Source of the DNA: a bacterium
GTDB lineage: Bacteria; Myxococcota_A; UBA9042
Reading direction: 5' to 3'
NCBI GenBank assembly: GCA_030425545.1
Contig: JAUIAC010000011.1
Location: forward strand, 1 to 49,753
Length of the DNA: 49,753 bases
Part shown: positions 19,084-27,397 of the stretch, in pieces
How the letters are laid out: the number at the start of each line of letters is the position of its first letter
Position numbering within the stretch: the stretch's first letter is position 1
Translations under genes and position numbers: made by a program
The notes under the pieces: model-generated
What the model was told of the DNA's origin: nothing
What the model saw: the letters and a program-made list of their open reading frames with translations, nothing else
Database searches by the model: none

Positions 19084-19320
19084 GCGCGGTCGCCCTCCTC
19101 ACGCGCGCGGGCGCGCCCGCGCGTCTAAATATCACTTCATTCTCGGCGCCGGGTGCACTCATGTTCGCGCCCAAGCCGACGCGGTCATGGTATCACAACA
19201 CGACGCGGAATAAATGCGCAAACACGCATGGTTACAGAACCTTGAAGGCCACCCTGCGCCGCGTCAGCAAGTGTGTTTGATAAGCCCACGTTGCCCTGCC
19301 GGGGCCTCGTCCGACGAGTC

Positions 19321-19536
19321 CTACACTTCACCCTCGGCCAGGGCCCGAGCAAGTTCCAGCACCGCCTTGACTTGGTGCTCAGGAAGGCGGTCGAGCAGCG
19401 CCGCCGCCCGGGTGCCGACCGACGCGGGGTCGGCCACGACCTGCCCGGCTTCGAGTGCAGGGGCGGTGCAGGGGCCTCGCAATGGCCCGGTCACCCCGGT
19501 GGCCCACCGGGGCAGCGATGGGCGCCCTGATGGCAC
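19321..19536 (-). CDS. Possible small protein downstream of the C2-domain gene
   Basis: A frame of 71 codons starting with GTG immediately after the TAG stop of the C2-like gene. The C-terminal half (VADPASVGTRAAALLDRLPEHQVKAVLELARALAEGEV) reads like a genuine amphipathic helical protein end, whereas the N-terminal half is low-complexity. It may be a small gene in a two-gene unit, or the remnant of a larger one. No ribosome binding site stands out. Confidence 0.3.
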   Translation of the reverse strand: MPSGRPSLPRWATGVTGPLRGPCTAPALEAGQVVADPASVGTRAAALLDRLPEHQVKAVLELARALAEGEV

Positions 19537-20175
19537 CTACTGGCCCGACCTCTCGATCTCCCAGACGACGCCCACCCCGCCGCTGGGAGCGCCGGAGTTG
19601 CCCTTCTTGATGGCCGACACGAGGTCGGTGACGTAGTCCCACGAGACGTCGTCGTCGGAGGTCAGGTCCTCGTCCATGACATGGAACGTGAGGGTGTCAC
19701 CCTTGGCGAACTTGATGGAGCACTGCTCGTTCCAGGAGGGCGTGAACGTGTCCTGGACGGTCGAGGTCTTGCACACCGCCACGTCGTTGACCTCGACCAG
19801 CACGTAGGGGTCGGGCATGCCGCCGAAGCCGTCCCAGGTGCCGCCGCCCTCGGGCTCACTAGGGAGCGTCGCCTTGACGACGGTGACGTCGTAGGTCTGC
19901 CCCCAGAGACTGACGCACTCGCCCTTCTCGCACGGGGCGTCGGCCTTGCAGGCGCCCTGCACCCACTGCGTGCAACCGCCTACGGTCATGCACTCCTCGC
20001 GGCTCCCAGTCCCGGCGCAGCGGACGGCACCGAGCGAGCAGGCGTTCGAGCAGCTGGTGCCGCCACCGCTGCTAGTGCCGCCACCGCCACTCGACGTCCC
20101 GGCGCCGGAGGTGCCCCCGCCGCTTGATCCCGTGTTTCCCGTGCCCGTGCCGGGCCCACCCGCATCCCCACTCAT
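19537..20175 (-). CDS. C2-domain-like protein with Gly/Ser linker, export signal apparently missing
   Basis: A 212-residue protein. Residues 1-40 are a Gly/Ser/Thr-rich linker of the type that follows the lipobox Cys in myxobacterial lipoproteins; about 41-90 are Cys-rich (CSNACSLGAVRCAG ... CMTVGGC ... CKADAPCEKGEC); about 92-180 form a C2-like domain with YDVTVVKATLP, DPYVLVEVN, TFTPSWNEQC and TLTFHVMDEDLTSDDDVSWD, including the acidic residues that bind calcium in C2 domains. No signal peptide precedes the linker: an in-frame stop lies 18 codons before the ATG. The gene may be N-terminally truncated or may have lost its start. It is divergent from the 683-residue lipoprotein gene. Confidence 0.65.
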   Translation of the reverse strand: MSGDAGGPGTGTGNTGSSGGGTSGAGTSSGGGGTSSGGGTSCSNACSLGAVRCAGTGSREECMTVGGCTQWVQGACKADAPCEKGECVSLWGQTYDVTVVKATLPSEPEGGGTWDGFGGMPDPYVLVEVNDVAVCKTSTVQDTFTPSWNEQCSIKFAKGDTLTFHVMDEDLTSDDDVSWDYVTDLVSAIKKGNSGAPSGGVGVVWEIERSGQ

Positions 20176-20480
20176 CGGAATCAGTTTCTGACGAGATGAT
20201 CTGGCGAGCGGCCATCGCCAATGGTCTCAGCCCCATCTCGGCACGTGACGCTGGCGACATGATGTTGGGCAACACGAAAAACGCACCTCCGGCGACGTCG
20301 AACACTACGCCGCTACCCCGCGCTTCAATTTGACAGTGCCAGAGGCCGAGCGTAGTTTCAGTGGACGCTGAACGAATTTGTGCCCCACTGTAGCGGCAGA
20401 TTCAGAGGCACTTGTTTACGCTCCGCCATAAAGCGTTGCGTAATGGCTTGGTCGCCAATGCTGGCGATAGGAGGTGTGGT
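20176..20480. promoter_or_regulatory. Divergent intergenic region between the C2-like and lipoprotein genes
   Basis: 305 bp with visibly lower G+C than the host genes. It must hold the promoters of both flanking genes, but I cannot assign boxes with confidence. The last 12 bp contain AGGAGG (20469-20474), the ribosome binding site that fixes the GTG start at 20481. Confidence 0.45.
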
Positions 20481-22532
20481 GTGTTCACATCCGCACGACT
20501 TGCGACGTGTATTCTCACAGTTGTCTCGTTGTCCGTTGCGTGTGCCGAGGACGACTCGCCCAGTTGTGTGGTTGGTGTCTCGCAGCCATGCACGTGCGTC
20601 TCGGGTCAGCAAGGCGCGCAAACGTGCAATGCTGCCGGAGGGTTTGACCCATGCGTATGCGCAGCGCCGAATCCTGATTCGACGGGCTCGACGACAGATG
20701 CTGGCGCATCCCGCAGCATCGATGTTGGGGTCTCGGACACAGGTACCACCTCGGCTGACACGTCGAGCCGGAAGCCAGATTCCACTGGTCAGGCGCAGCC
20801 GATATGTGGTGATGGCGTATGCGACACGCCGTCTGAGACAACCACCAACTGCAAGGCCGACTGCAAGCCAAAGTGCGCGACAACCGGGTGCGACGACGGA
20901 GACAAGTGCACCCAAGATGACTGCACTCAGTCCGGATGCAAGCACTCGAAGGTCGACTGCGAGGATGGCAACCCCTGCACGAATGACAACTGTAGCCCTT
21001 CATCTGGATGTGCCCATAAGAACAACTCAGCAAACTGCAATGATGGGGACGCATGCACTACGAACGATGGTTGTGCAGATGGGGCATGCAAAGGAGAGCC
21101 GAAAAACTGCAACGATGGAAACTCGTGCACCCAGGACAAGTGCACATCGGGTACTTGCGAGAACGTTCCGGTCCCGACAGCGCTCTCCTGCGGACCGAAG
21201 AACACCTGCAAGGCCGGAAAGTGCGTGGTCGACCCCTCCAAGCTCCCCACACTCAGTCTTTCCAAGCATCGACTGGCGAAATGGTCCAACACGGAGGCAA
21301 GACTTTTTGGCGCGATCCATCATCTGTATGGCAAGGCACTGGGAGTGGCCAATCCTCCCATGAACATGTTCGAATTTGAAGTGGCCAATCCAGGAGCTGC
21401 TTCCGTCGGGGTTGTCCTTCAAGTCTCGCTATCTGGATACTCCGAGAAGTGGAGCAAAAGCGTTGCCGTACCAGCACAGGGGAAAAAGACCGTCATTGTT
21501 CCCAACCTGCAACTAAACGCTGCCTGGAAGTCGCTGACTGCGAAGACGAAGACTGCCCTGAATTACGAGTTACTTGAAGGAAGTCAGAAGCTCGTCGCCA
21601 AGACCATGGCGGTCGAACTCTATCCTAGTGACCACATCTACTGGCCAGAGTTCGCGATCGCGTACGATCATAAGTTCTCGGGCGAGGAGGCGGTCGTTAC
21701 GATGATCAAGCCGAGCAGCCCGGAAGTCGGGCAGCTGCTCGCGAAGGCCAAGAGCTACAGTAGTCTTGGATCAATTCTAGGCTACCAGTGCTCCAGCGGG
21801 TACGCCTGGGGCTTCGGAAAGCTACCCGCGTTGACCGCTGACGTAAAGCCCGGAAAATACGGGTATTGGTCCACGTGGTACGAGAAGAACGAGGTGGTAA
21901 CTATCGACGTCAGCGTAACTTGCTCGCTGCTCTGCTGGAGCTACAATGCCTCCTACCTGCTAGCGGATGCCGATGGAAATGCGATCTTGACTCTGACATC
22001 GCTGGGGAGTGCAAAGAAGACCGTCATCATTCCAAAGGCGGGCTGGTACTACCATTATGCGAACAACCCCAGCAGCAACAGCTCAAATCGCCAGTTCACA
22101 GTCAAGCGCGGAATGAGTACATCTGAGTGTGCGGAGGATCAGATCTCGGCCATCTACCTGGCTCTGCAGGCAGAGAATTTCGGCTACACCTCAGTGGGAA
22201 CGTCGTTCTTCTCCGGGGCTCAATACGTGAAGCCGACCGACAAGACGTGGAAAGACAAGGCTGGAAACTGCATCGATGGCACAATCCTCTTTGCCGCCGC
22301 TCTTGAGGCTATGGGTATGGAAGTGACGCTTGCCTATCCACCCGGCCATGCGCTGGTCGGTGTCGGCTGCGGCAAGGGAATTCCGTGCGTCATTCCGTTG
22401 GAAACCACGTCCATTGGGAACGGTACCGCTGCTTGGGAGGCAATAAGCCAGGGTATCGATGTCTGGGGCAAGTCAACCAAGTACGTGCAGGTAAAGGACC
22501 AACGTGAGATGGGGTTTGCAGCACAGCCATGA
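20481..22532 (+). CDS. Lipoprotein with Cys-rich repeats and C-terminal transglutaminase-like domain
   Basis: A 683-residue exported protein. GTG at 20481 is taken as start because AGGAGG lies 6 bp upstream and a signal with lipobox LSVAC follows directly; an ATG at 20412 would put 23 polar residues in front. After a Ser/Thr/Asp linker, residues about 105-250 contain EF-hand-like/Cys-rich repeats (CDDGDKCTQDDC, CEDGNPCTNDNC, CNDGDACTTNDGC, CNDGNSCTQDKC) of the kind seen in Myxococcota surface proteins. The middle is beta-rich. Near the end, AGNCIDGTILFAAALEAMGMEVTLAYPPGHALVGVG (Cys near 597, His near 622) matches the Cys and His of transglutaminase/papain-like folds. It could act on cell-surface or envelope proteins. 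Codon usage and G+C differ from the host genes. Confidence 0.75.
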   Translation: MFTSARLATCILTVVSLSVACAEDDSPSCVVGVSQPCTCVSGQQGAQTCNAAGGFDPCVCAAPNPDSTGSTTDAGASRSIDVGVSDTGTTSADTSSRKPDSTGQAQPICGDGVCDTPSETTTNCKADCKPKCATTGCDDGDKCTQDDCTQSGCKHSKVDCEDGNPCTNDNCSPSSGCAHKNNSANCNDGDACTTNDGCADGACKGEPKNCNDGNSCTQDKCTSGTCENVPVPTALSCGPKNTCKAGKCVVDPSKLPTLSLSKHRLAKWSNTEARLFGAIHHLYGKALGVANPPMNMFEFEVANPGAASVGVVLQVSLSGYSEKWSKSVAVPAQGKKTVIVPNLQLNAAWKSLTAKTKTALNYELLEGSQKLVAKTMAVELYPSDHIYWPEFAIAYDHKFSGEEAVVTMIKPSSPEVGQLLAKAKSYSSLGSILGYQCSSGYAWGFGKLPALTADVKPGKYGYWSTWYEKNEVVTIDVSVTCSLLCWSYNASYLLADADGNAILTLTSLGSAKKTVIIPKAGWYYHYANNPSSNSSNRQFTVKRGMSTSECAEDQISAIYLALQAENFGYTSVGTSFFSGAQYVKPTDKTWKDKAGNCIDGTILFAAALEAMGMEVTLAYPPGHALVGVGCGKGIPCVIPLETTSIGNGTAAWEAISQGIDVWGKSTKYVQVKDQREMGFAAQP

Positions 22533-23326
22533 GGCGGGCTGGTGTGGCATCTGAACCACGCTAGGCTCCAGCCGCGTCGCTGTGTCGTCGCCAGCACCGG
22601 CCATGGTGAGATATGCCACAGCAGCTGAGCGCCGCGACAACCACGCTGCGGCGCGCGGAGGAAGATGGCGCTCTTCACGCCGCCATGACTACGCTGGAGG
22701 GGCTTCCAGGGCTCATGGTCGTCATGGCCGCCAAGGTCTTGCGCTCCGTCCGGCCTGGCAGGCGTGCTGCCGCCGATCGGCATGCCGGGCACTTCTCCAA
22801 CTCATTGGTGGACCGGTCACCCAGGCCATCGACGGCGTGCACTGCATTTCAGCGTGAGTGGGGCCGCAATCTGCACGACAGGAGCCGCTTGGCCACGTTC
22901 AGGCCCAGGGGGGCGGCCCACGCCACACAGCACTGGTGCGAGCGGTTCTTCCCCGCCCCCGGGCCGTCGCATCAGGCCGCAACCAACAGAGGGCCACCTA
23001 CCGCTGTGCGGCGCCGGTCAACCCCGACTGTGGCGTGCAGCCGCCGTGGAGATGGCCACGTACTTCTGGTGGGCGGTCAACGGGCCGGAGTCGCTCCGAG
23101 GCGGCGGGCCCCAAGCCGTAGTTGGGGGGCGGGCCTCCGGCCTCCGAAGTGCTCAGCTCGGCATGGCAGCTTCATGGTTGAGTGGCTGCACAACATGGCA
23201 ACTGTGCAACATGTCAACTGCACAACATGGCAACTTTACACCTCCGATAATGCTGACTTACCGGATGCCAAAACGGAGGGTCTTGCGGTACTCTGACGGC
23301 ACTCAACACGAGCCGGGGAGCTGCGC
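22533..23326. other. 794-bp stretch without a convincing gene
   Basis: Several open frames exist on both strands (for example 22613-23296 plus), but their translations are Arg/Pro/Thr-rich, lack ribosome binding sites and resemble no protein. The only structure noted is the 16-bp tandem repeat at 23187-23234. It could hold decayed genes or the control region of the downstream nuclease-containing pair. Confidence 0.5.
23187..23234. repeat. Three tandem 16-bp repeats (iteron-like)
   Basis: TGCACAACATGGCAAC (23187-23202), TGTGCAACATGTCAAC (23203-23218) and TGCACAACATGGCAAC (23219-23234); first and third are identical. They end 92 bp before the next gene, in a position suited to binding a regulator. 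Confidence 0.8.
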
Positions 23327-23944
23327 ATGAAGGTCCAAGTCCGGTACGGGGGACACTGGCGAGAGGTGACCGTGCAAGCCCGTGGCATGGCCGGAGGCGT
23401 CGCAAGCTACCGCGTGTCCGCGCCTGAGGACGTCGCCAAGTTCGACGCCGTGAATACCGTCGTGTCTTGCAAGATTCCCGTAGTGGACCTCCCGGACGAG
23501 GGCCACGAAGAACTCATCGACGCCGGGCTCAGATCACTGGCCATCAACAAGGCCTTCAGCGACGCAGAATACACCTCCAGCGAGGCCTCTGAGGTCCACC
23601 AGGACGACGCGAGCTTGTACTTCCGCGGTCGGGGTCAGTGCCGCGCTCTCACCGCAGCGGCCGATGCCTTAGCCATCATCGCGGAAGCCACTCTGCTCTC
23701 CCTTGACATCGGGATGGCGGGCCTCTGCGCATCCATGCCAGACCTTGCTCCACAGGTGGTGGCGACAGTGGCACGCCGCTTCGTGGCTGATGGCGTTGTT
23801 GTCCTAGCAGAGGACCCTGCCCCTGCCTCGCACAGGTCGGGCGAGAGTCACGCCTACAGACTTGTTGAGGGTGCCGCCGCCATCTTCTACGGTGCGAGCG
23901 TGGCGAGGCTGGCCCGACATGGCGAGTTCAGTGTCAGAAGGTAG
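23327..23944 (+). CDS. Protein of unknown function, first gene of a pair with a nuclease-like protein
   Basis: A 205-residue protein with no recognised family. The N-terminus is beta-rich (KVQVRYGGHWREVTVQARG), the centre is helical (ALTAAADALAIIAEATLLSLDIG) and the C-terminus (MPDLAPQVVATVARRFVADGVVVLAED ... SHAYRLVEG) resembles a winged helix. GGGGAG lies 6 bp before the ATG. The following nuclease-like gene starts 55 bp downstream (or overlaps by 26 bp if an earlier ATG is used), so the two probably work together. The iteron-like repeats 92 bp upstream suggest specific regulation. Confidence 0.6.
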   Translation: MKVQVRYGGHWREVTVQARGMAGGVASYRVSAPEDVAKFDAVNTVVSCKIPVVDLPDEGHEELIDAGLRSLAINKAFSDAEYTSSEASEVHQDDASLYFRGRGQCRALTAAADALAIIAEATLLSLDIGMAGLCASMPDLAPQVVATVARRFVADGVVVLAEDPAPASHRSGESHAYRLVEGAAAIFYGASVARLARHGEFSVRR

Positions 23945-23999
23945 CAACGAGAGGCATCACCCGCTGGAACGGGAGGCGCCCGAACTGAAGGAGTTCTCA

Positions 24000-24785
24000 G
24001 TGTCCATGTCATTTTACGAGTTCGACGACGACCTCCGTCTCCGAAGGGTCGAGGCACTCCCTTCCGAGGCCAAGCCACTGGAGGGGTACGTCGAGGAGAT
24101 GATCAACACCGTCTTTGTGTGGAACATCCGACGACTTGGCCGCGATCTCTGGGGCGACCCTCTCGCCTACCTGTACGGCGACCGCCTTGGATGGTGGGGT
24201 GGCCTCGACGCTGTCTGCGTGGGCCAAAGCGGGAAGCTCTACTTGATCGAGTTCAAGAAGGGCTCGGCCACCCGTAGGGACCTGACGAAGCTAGAGCGCG
24301 ACGTCGTCGAGTTCTGCAACGCCCCTGACAGGGGGGCGCACCTCAAGGAGCGGTATCGGCACCGACACGGATGGCGAAGGTGGGTGGAGCGCCGGATGCT
24401 GGCTGGGTTCCACCTCTACGGCCGCGTGGGCACGATGAAAGACGCCCATGACCTCGTCTACCTCGCCTCGAAAGACAACGACCGGGACCCGGCCTGGTTC
24501 GACAAGACCACAGACCGGGTGGCCGGGCACCTCGTCGAGCGCCCGAAGAAACTGGAGGCCTTCTTGGACGAGCGGCTGGACCTGTGCCTCGCCGACCTCA
24601 ACCTGGAGACGCCGGTCGTGGGAATCGTCTCCACTAGGGTCTCAGGTCCTGCGTGGAAGGACGTCACCAACTCGCTCAGCTCGGCCTGCCCCGGAGCTGC
24701 CTTGCAGCACATCAGCTTCACGCTGTACGCGACGGATAGGGAGAGCACGAACATGTACTATCTGGGCGTGGAGCGCCGAGGTTGA
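24000..24785 (+). CDS. PD-(D/E)XK-type nuclease-like protein
   Basis: A 261-residue protein with the core of a restriction-endonuclease-like fold: a first helix with acidic residues (LEGYVEEMINTVF), then GGLDAVCVGQSGKLYLIEFKKG with Asp70, Glu84 and Lys86 forming the D...E-x-K site. A helical segment after it (RRDLTKLERDVVEFCNAP) fits the fold. The C-terminal part is unassigned. GTG at 24000 is preferred because AAGGAG lies 6 bp upstream; ATG at 24006 and an upstream ATG at 23919 (overlapping the previous gene) are alternatives. The likely role is DNA or RNA cleavage in defence or in the element's own recombination; defence is inference from the island context. Confidence 0.6.
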   Translation: MSMSFYEFDDDLRLRRVEALPSEAKPLEGYVEEMINTVFVWNIRRLGRDLWGDPLAYLYGDRLGWWGGLDAVCVGQSGKLYLIEFKKGSATRRDLTKLERDVVEFCNAPDRGAHLKERYRHRHGWRRWVERRMLAGFHLYGRVGTMKDAHDLVYLASKDNDRDPAWFDKTTDRVAGHLVERPKKLEAFLDERLDLCLADLNLETPVVGIVSTRVSGPAWKDVTNSLSSACPGAALQHISFTLYATDRESTNMYYLGVERRG

Positions 24786-24871
24786 GGTCCGTGCTGGGCC
24801 ATAGCTCTAGTTACCCAGCGTTGCTACTCGGCGGCAGCACGTGAGGCGGGCGCGGGCCTACCGTGGATACC

Positions 24872-24897
24872 CGTATCGACGTTCTTGAAGTGATACG
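24872..24897. promoter_or_regulatory. Loose inverted repeat in the leader of the HEPN gene
   Basis: CGTATC (24872-24877) and GATACG (24892-24897) separated by 14 bases. The half-site TGATACG is shared with the perfect palindrome before the integrase (13707-13728), hinting at one island regulator. No other feature is seen in the 238-bp gap before the HEPN gene. Confidence 0.3.
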
Positions 24898-25023
24898 ACC
24901 GGGGAGCGGCCAACAGGGACAGGCTCGCCCGACTGGTCCGCAAAGACACGAGATGGAGCGGCAGGGCAGAACGGCCGACATTGGCTCTCCCATGCCACGG
25001 CCGCAGAGGCCCGGGAGATTCGA

Positions 25024-26010
25024 ATGAAGCTCATAGTGGATCTCTGCGGCGGCCCCATGAAGTACTGGTCCGGGCAGGAGACGTCGTTCGGCCACCGGGG
25101 CGTGCGCTGGACGCTCACTTGGTGGACAGGCGACGCAGAACGAAAGGCACTCGCCAAGCATGGCCTCTACGCGGCCACGTGCCGATTGGCCACCGAGGTT
25201 GAAGACGCCGACTCGTGGAACGCCCTTCGGGCCAACGTGGACGACATCTGCCTCTGTCTGTCGATCATGTCGCGCGGGACCGTCAAAAAGGCGCGATATG
25301 TCATCACAGAATCCGATAAACGGGTTCAAGAGCGGTGGTTTGCGTGTGTTTCCATGGCGGGCTTCACGATGCAGCCACAGCCCCATCGAGAGCGGGGCAC
25401 GGACCCTGGAGACTTCATCCGGTGGGCACTGCCAAGGCTACACATTGTCCAACAACGGGTGCGCCTCCCGCTCCTGTCCCACCTACTCGCCACCGCCAAC
25501 TCCGACGGAGGCGGTATCGAGGCCACTCGGGTGATACTCGCGAGTTGTCTGGAGGTCATTCGCCACGATTACCTGACGCGAACTCTCATCCCCGAGGGGG
25601 CCGTGCGGCGAGGTGAACAGCCAAACCAGTGGAAGTGGACATCTCCTCCCGAGGGCCTCGCGGCGGATGACACCGTAGGTCTTGCCAGTACCCACAGGCA
25701 CCTTGCCACCAGCCTGAGACTTCGGGGGTCGGCTAAGGCGAACCCATTTTGGTCGTGGTTTCGAAAATGGCGCAACGACGCACTCCACGACCCGGGCATC
25801 AACGACCAACAAACGCCTCGCGACGAGTTTAACGCCGCCATGGTGATCTTGGACTACATCGACGCACTGGTCTTCGCGCTGTTCGACTGGGACGAGGCCA
25901 AGGGCTGCCTCTCCCGGCATGGCCCGGGACACCGCGTCTTGAGCAGAACCACCGACTGGAGGGCGGTACCGCAACCCCCAATCTTGAGTTCCGAAAAGAA
26001 TGCGTTGTGA
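25024..26010 (+). CDS. HEPN-motif protein, putative ribonuclease
   Basis: A 328-residue protein with an R-x4-H signature of HEPN ribonucleases near the C-terminus: WRNDALHDPG with Arg250, polar Asn251 and His255, inside a helical context (FWSWFRKWRNDALHD ... AAMVILDYIDALVFALFDW). HEPN domains cut RNA in abortive-infection and toxin-antitoxin systems. The N-terminal two thirds are unassigned; the layout (unique N-terminal sensor plus C-terminal HEPN) resembles the architecture of single-gene defence proteins such as ApeA, but I cannot show homology. GGGAG lies 6 bp before the ATG. It is 238 bp after the nuclease-like gene in the same direction. Confidence 0.6.
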   Translation: MKLIVDLCGGPMKYWSGQETSFGHRGVRWTLTWWTGDAERKALAKHGLYAATCRLATEVEDADSWNALRANVDDICLCLSIMSRGTVKKARYVITESDKRVQERWFACVSMAGFTMQPQPHRERGTDPGDFIRWALPRLHIVQQRVRLPLLSHLLATANSDGGGIEATRVILASCLEVIRHDYLTRTLIPEGAVRRGEQPNQWKWTSPPEGLAADDTVGLASTHRHLATSLRLRGSAKANPFWSWFRKWRNDALHDPGINDQQTPRDEFNAAMVILDYIDALVFALFDWDEAKGCLSRHGPGHRVLSRTTDWRAVPQPPILSSEKNAL

Positions 26011-26024
26011 TTCCAACGGTATCC
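25984..26024 (+). repeat. Imperfect direct repeat, copy A
   Basis: Starts TTGAGTTCCGA, followed by AGAAT and TGATTCCA blocks; about three quarters of it matches 27358-27397 with one gap. It overlaps the last codons of the HEPN gene. The two copies bracket the membrane-protein gene. Confidence 0.5.
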
Positions 26025-26374
26025 AGGGTAGGAGGTGCAACCGGTTTGCAGAACGCCATCCGGCATCCACTGGCTACGAGGTAAGGATGGAAGGGAAACA
26101 GGGACATGTTCGAGGTTGAATCTTTGGGAGTCTAAACGGTGGCCTGCTGACCGTCGAGCGCGATGGTCGCTGGCAGTCGAGAGTCGGCATTCCGATTCAC
26201 CCGCGCCTTCCACAGGAGACCGCTGTGGCCAGTACCGCCTCAAGAAGCTGTAGGCTCTGCGCGGTGCCTGAGGACAAGTACAACAAAAATTGCTCCTGTG
26301 CAGACGTGACACGCCGAGTTGAGAGCGGTACGGTTGGCTTATCAGGCCATACTCCCGACTTCTGAGGCTAAACC
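26011..26374. other. 364-bp stretch without a convincing gene
   Basis: Between the HEPN gene and the membrane-protein gene. It starts within copy A of the direct repeat. Only a 33-codon GTG frame near 26263 is open toward the next gene, too short to call. No clear promoter or terminator is seen. Confidence 0.4.
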
Positions 26375-27145
26375 ATGTCTGACCCCTCCTCGATGCCCCC
26401 TTGGCGGCGAAGACTGAATATTGGCTGCGGCGCACTTTTTGGCATGGTAATGCTGGCAGGCCTCGTCGCCAGGGTGTTTGGTGTCTCCCTGGAGTCTCCG
26501 ACGACTCCCGCGGCGAAGGTTGTGGTCGCTCCGGGGTCACAAGCGCCCACGACACAAGGAGCCCGTGGCTCAAACTTGGATCTCCATGAGAGGGAGCCGG
26601 GCAGCGAGCAGGCAACGCCGCCGCCGCAGGAGGAAGAACGGTCAGCTATTGTGAGCCTGGGGGCATTCTTTTACGGGGTTACGCCGGTTTGGCTGGTTTG
26701 TTGGGTGGTTTGGCTCGGCATCGCAGGACTGAGCACGATGATGCTTGCCGGATCTACGCTGGAGCCGGATGAAGCTCTGATGGGAGTCACCGCGGCGGTT
26801 GGAGTCGGGGCCGTGAGCAGCGGACTGCGAGGCACGGGATTCATGGCGGGAGCTAGAAGGTCCGCTGGTAACCTACTGGGCGCATTCCTTGTGGTCCCGG
26901 CATTCCCGGCTCTTCATCTGTTTCTCATTTTCGGGCCGCTGGCTGTTGCCATGGGTGATGACTGGTTCTATGCCCTCATTCTCGCCGCGCTGAGCCTAGT
27001 CGCGTGCTACGCGGCGGCCGCTGCCGCCTGGGCGATGGCGACCGCCTGGCTCGCACATCGAAGCCAATCTGCTGGTCTCGCAGCAGCTGGGAGCATTGGT
27101 TTCATGTCGGCTCTGTCGGCAGGCTGCATGCTTATTGCCCTCTAG
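26375..27145 (+). CDS. Membrane protein of unknown function
   Basis: A 256-residue protein with an N-terminal hydrophobic segment (about 15-37), a polar Pro/Glu-rich periplasmic or cytoplasmic loop (about 42-90) and about four further hydrophobic segments to the C-terminus (for example GVTPVWLVCWVVWLGIAGL and LGAFLVVPAFPALHLFLIFGPLAVAM). No conserved motif is recognised. It is the last gene before attR. Membrane proteins often sit beside nuclease or HEPN genes as effectors in defence loci, but nothing in the sequence ties it to them directly. The start has GAGG 9 bp upstream. Confidence 0.6.
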   Translation: MSDPSSMPPWRRRLNIGCGALFGMVMLAGLVARVFGVSLESPTTPAAKVVVAPGSQAPTTQGARGSNLDLHEREPGSEQATPPPQEEERSAIVSLGAFFYGVTPVWLVCWVVWLGIAGLSTMMLAGSTLEPDEALMGVTAAVGVGAVSSGLRGTGFMAGARRSAGNLLGAFLVVPAFPALHLFLIFGPLAVAMGDDWFYALILAALSLVACYAAAAAAWAMATAWLAHRSQSAGLAAAGSIGFMSALSAGCMLIAL

Positions 27146-27357
27146 TAGCTGGCCGAGATGTACCGCGACCAACCTGGCCGCCGAAAAGGTCGAACTCGGG
27201 CTCGTGTTGCGATCTCGTGATGGCGAAATTGGGTCCAACTCTGTCCAACGCTGGAGCAGTTGACCGCGGTGATAGGGACGCAACTGTTCGAATGAAGCCA
27301 AAGTCGACGGGAAGAAGCCGTCCCCTGAGGCCCTGACGAGTTGCGTGAGTCGAGAAT

Positions 27358-27397
27358 TTGAGTTCCGACAGAATACGCCCTGATTCCAGCAGCATCC
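27358..27397 (+). repeat. Imperfect direct repeat, copy B, near attR
   Basis: Partner of 25984-26024. Its end contains the 20-bp sequence CAGCAGCATCCGCCGTCCCG (27387-27406), which occurs in exact inverted orientation at 13681-13700, just upstream of the integrase. Confidence 0.5.

Noticed and set aside
23187-23234. Short CRISPR-like array
   Set aside because: The repeats are directly adjacent with no spacers and only 16 bp long, and no cas gene is present.
22613-23296. Possible 227-residue gene in the gap before the nuclease-containing pair
   Set aside because: No ribosome binding site, Arg/Thr/Pro-rich translation and stop-free frames on several strands at once; it looks like chance openness.
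26263-26364. A 33-codon GTG frame before the membrane-protein gene
   Set aside because: It contains a CSC motif but has no ribosome binding site and is too short to support.
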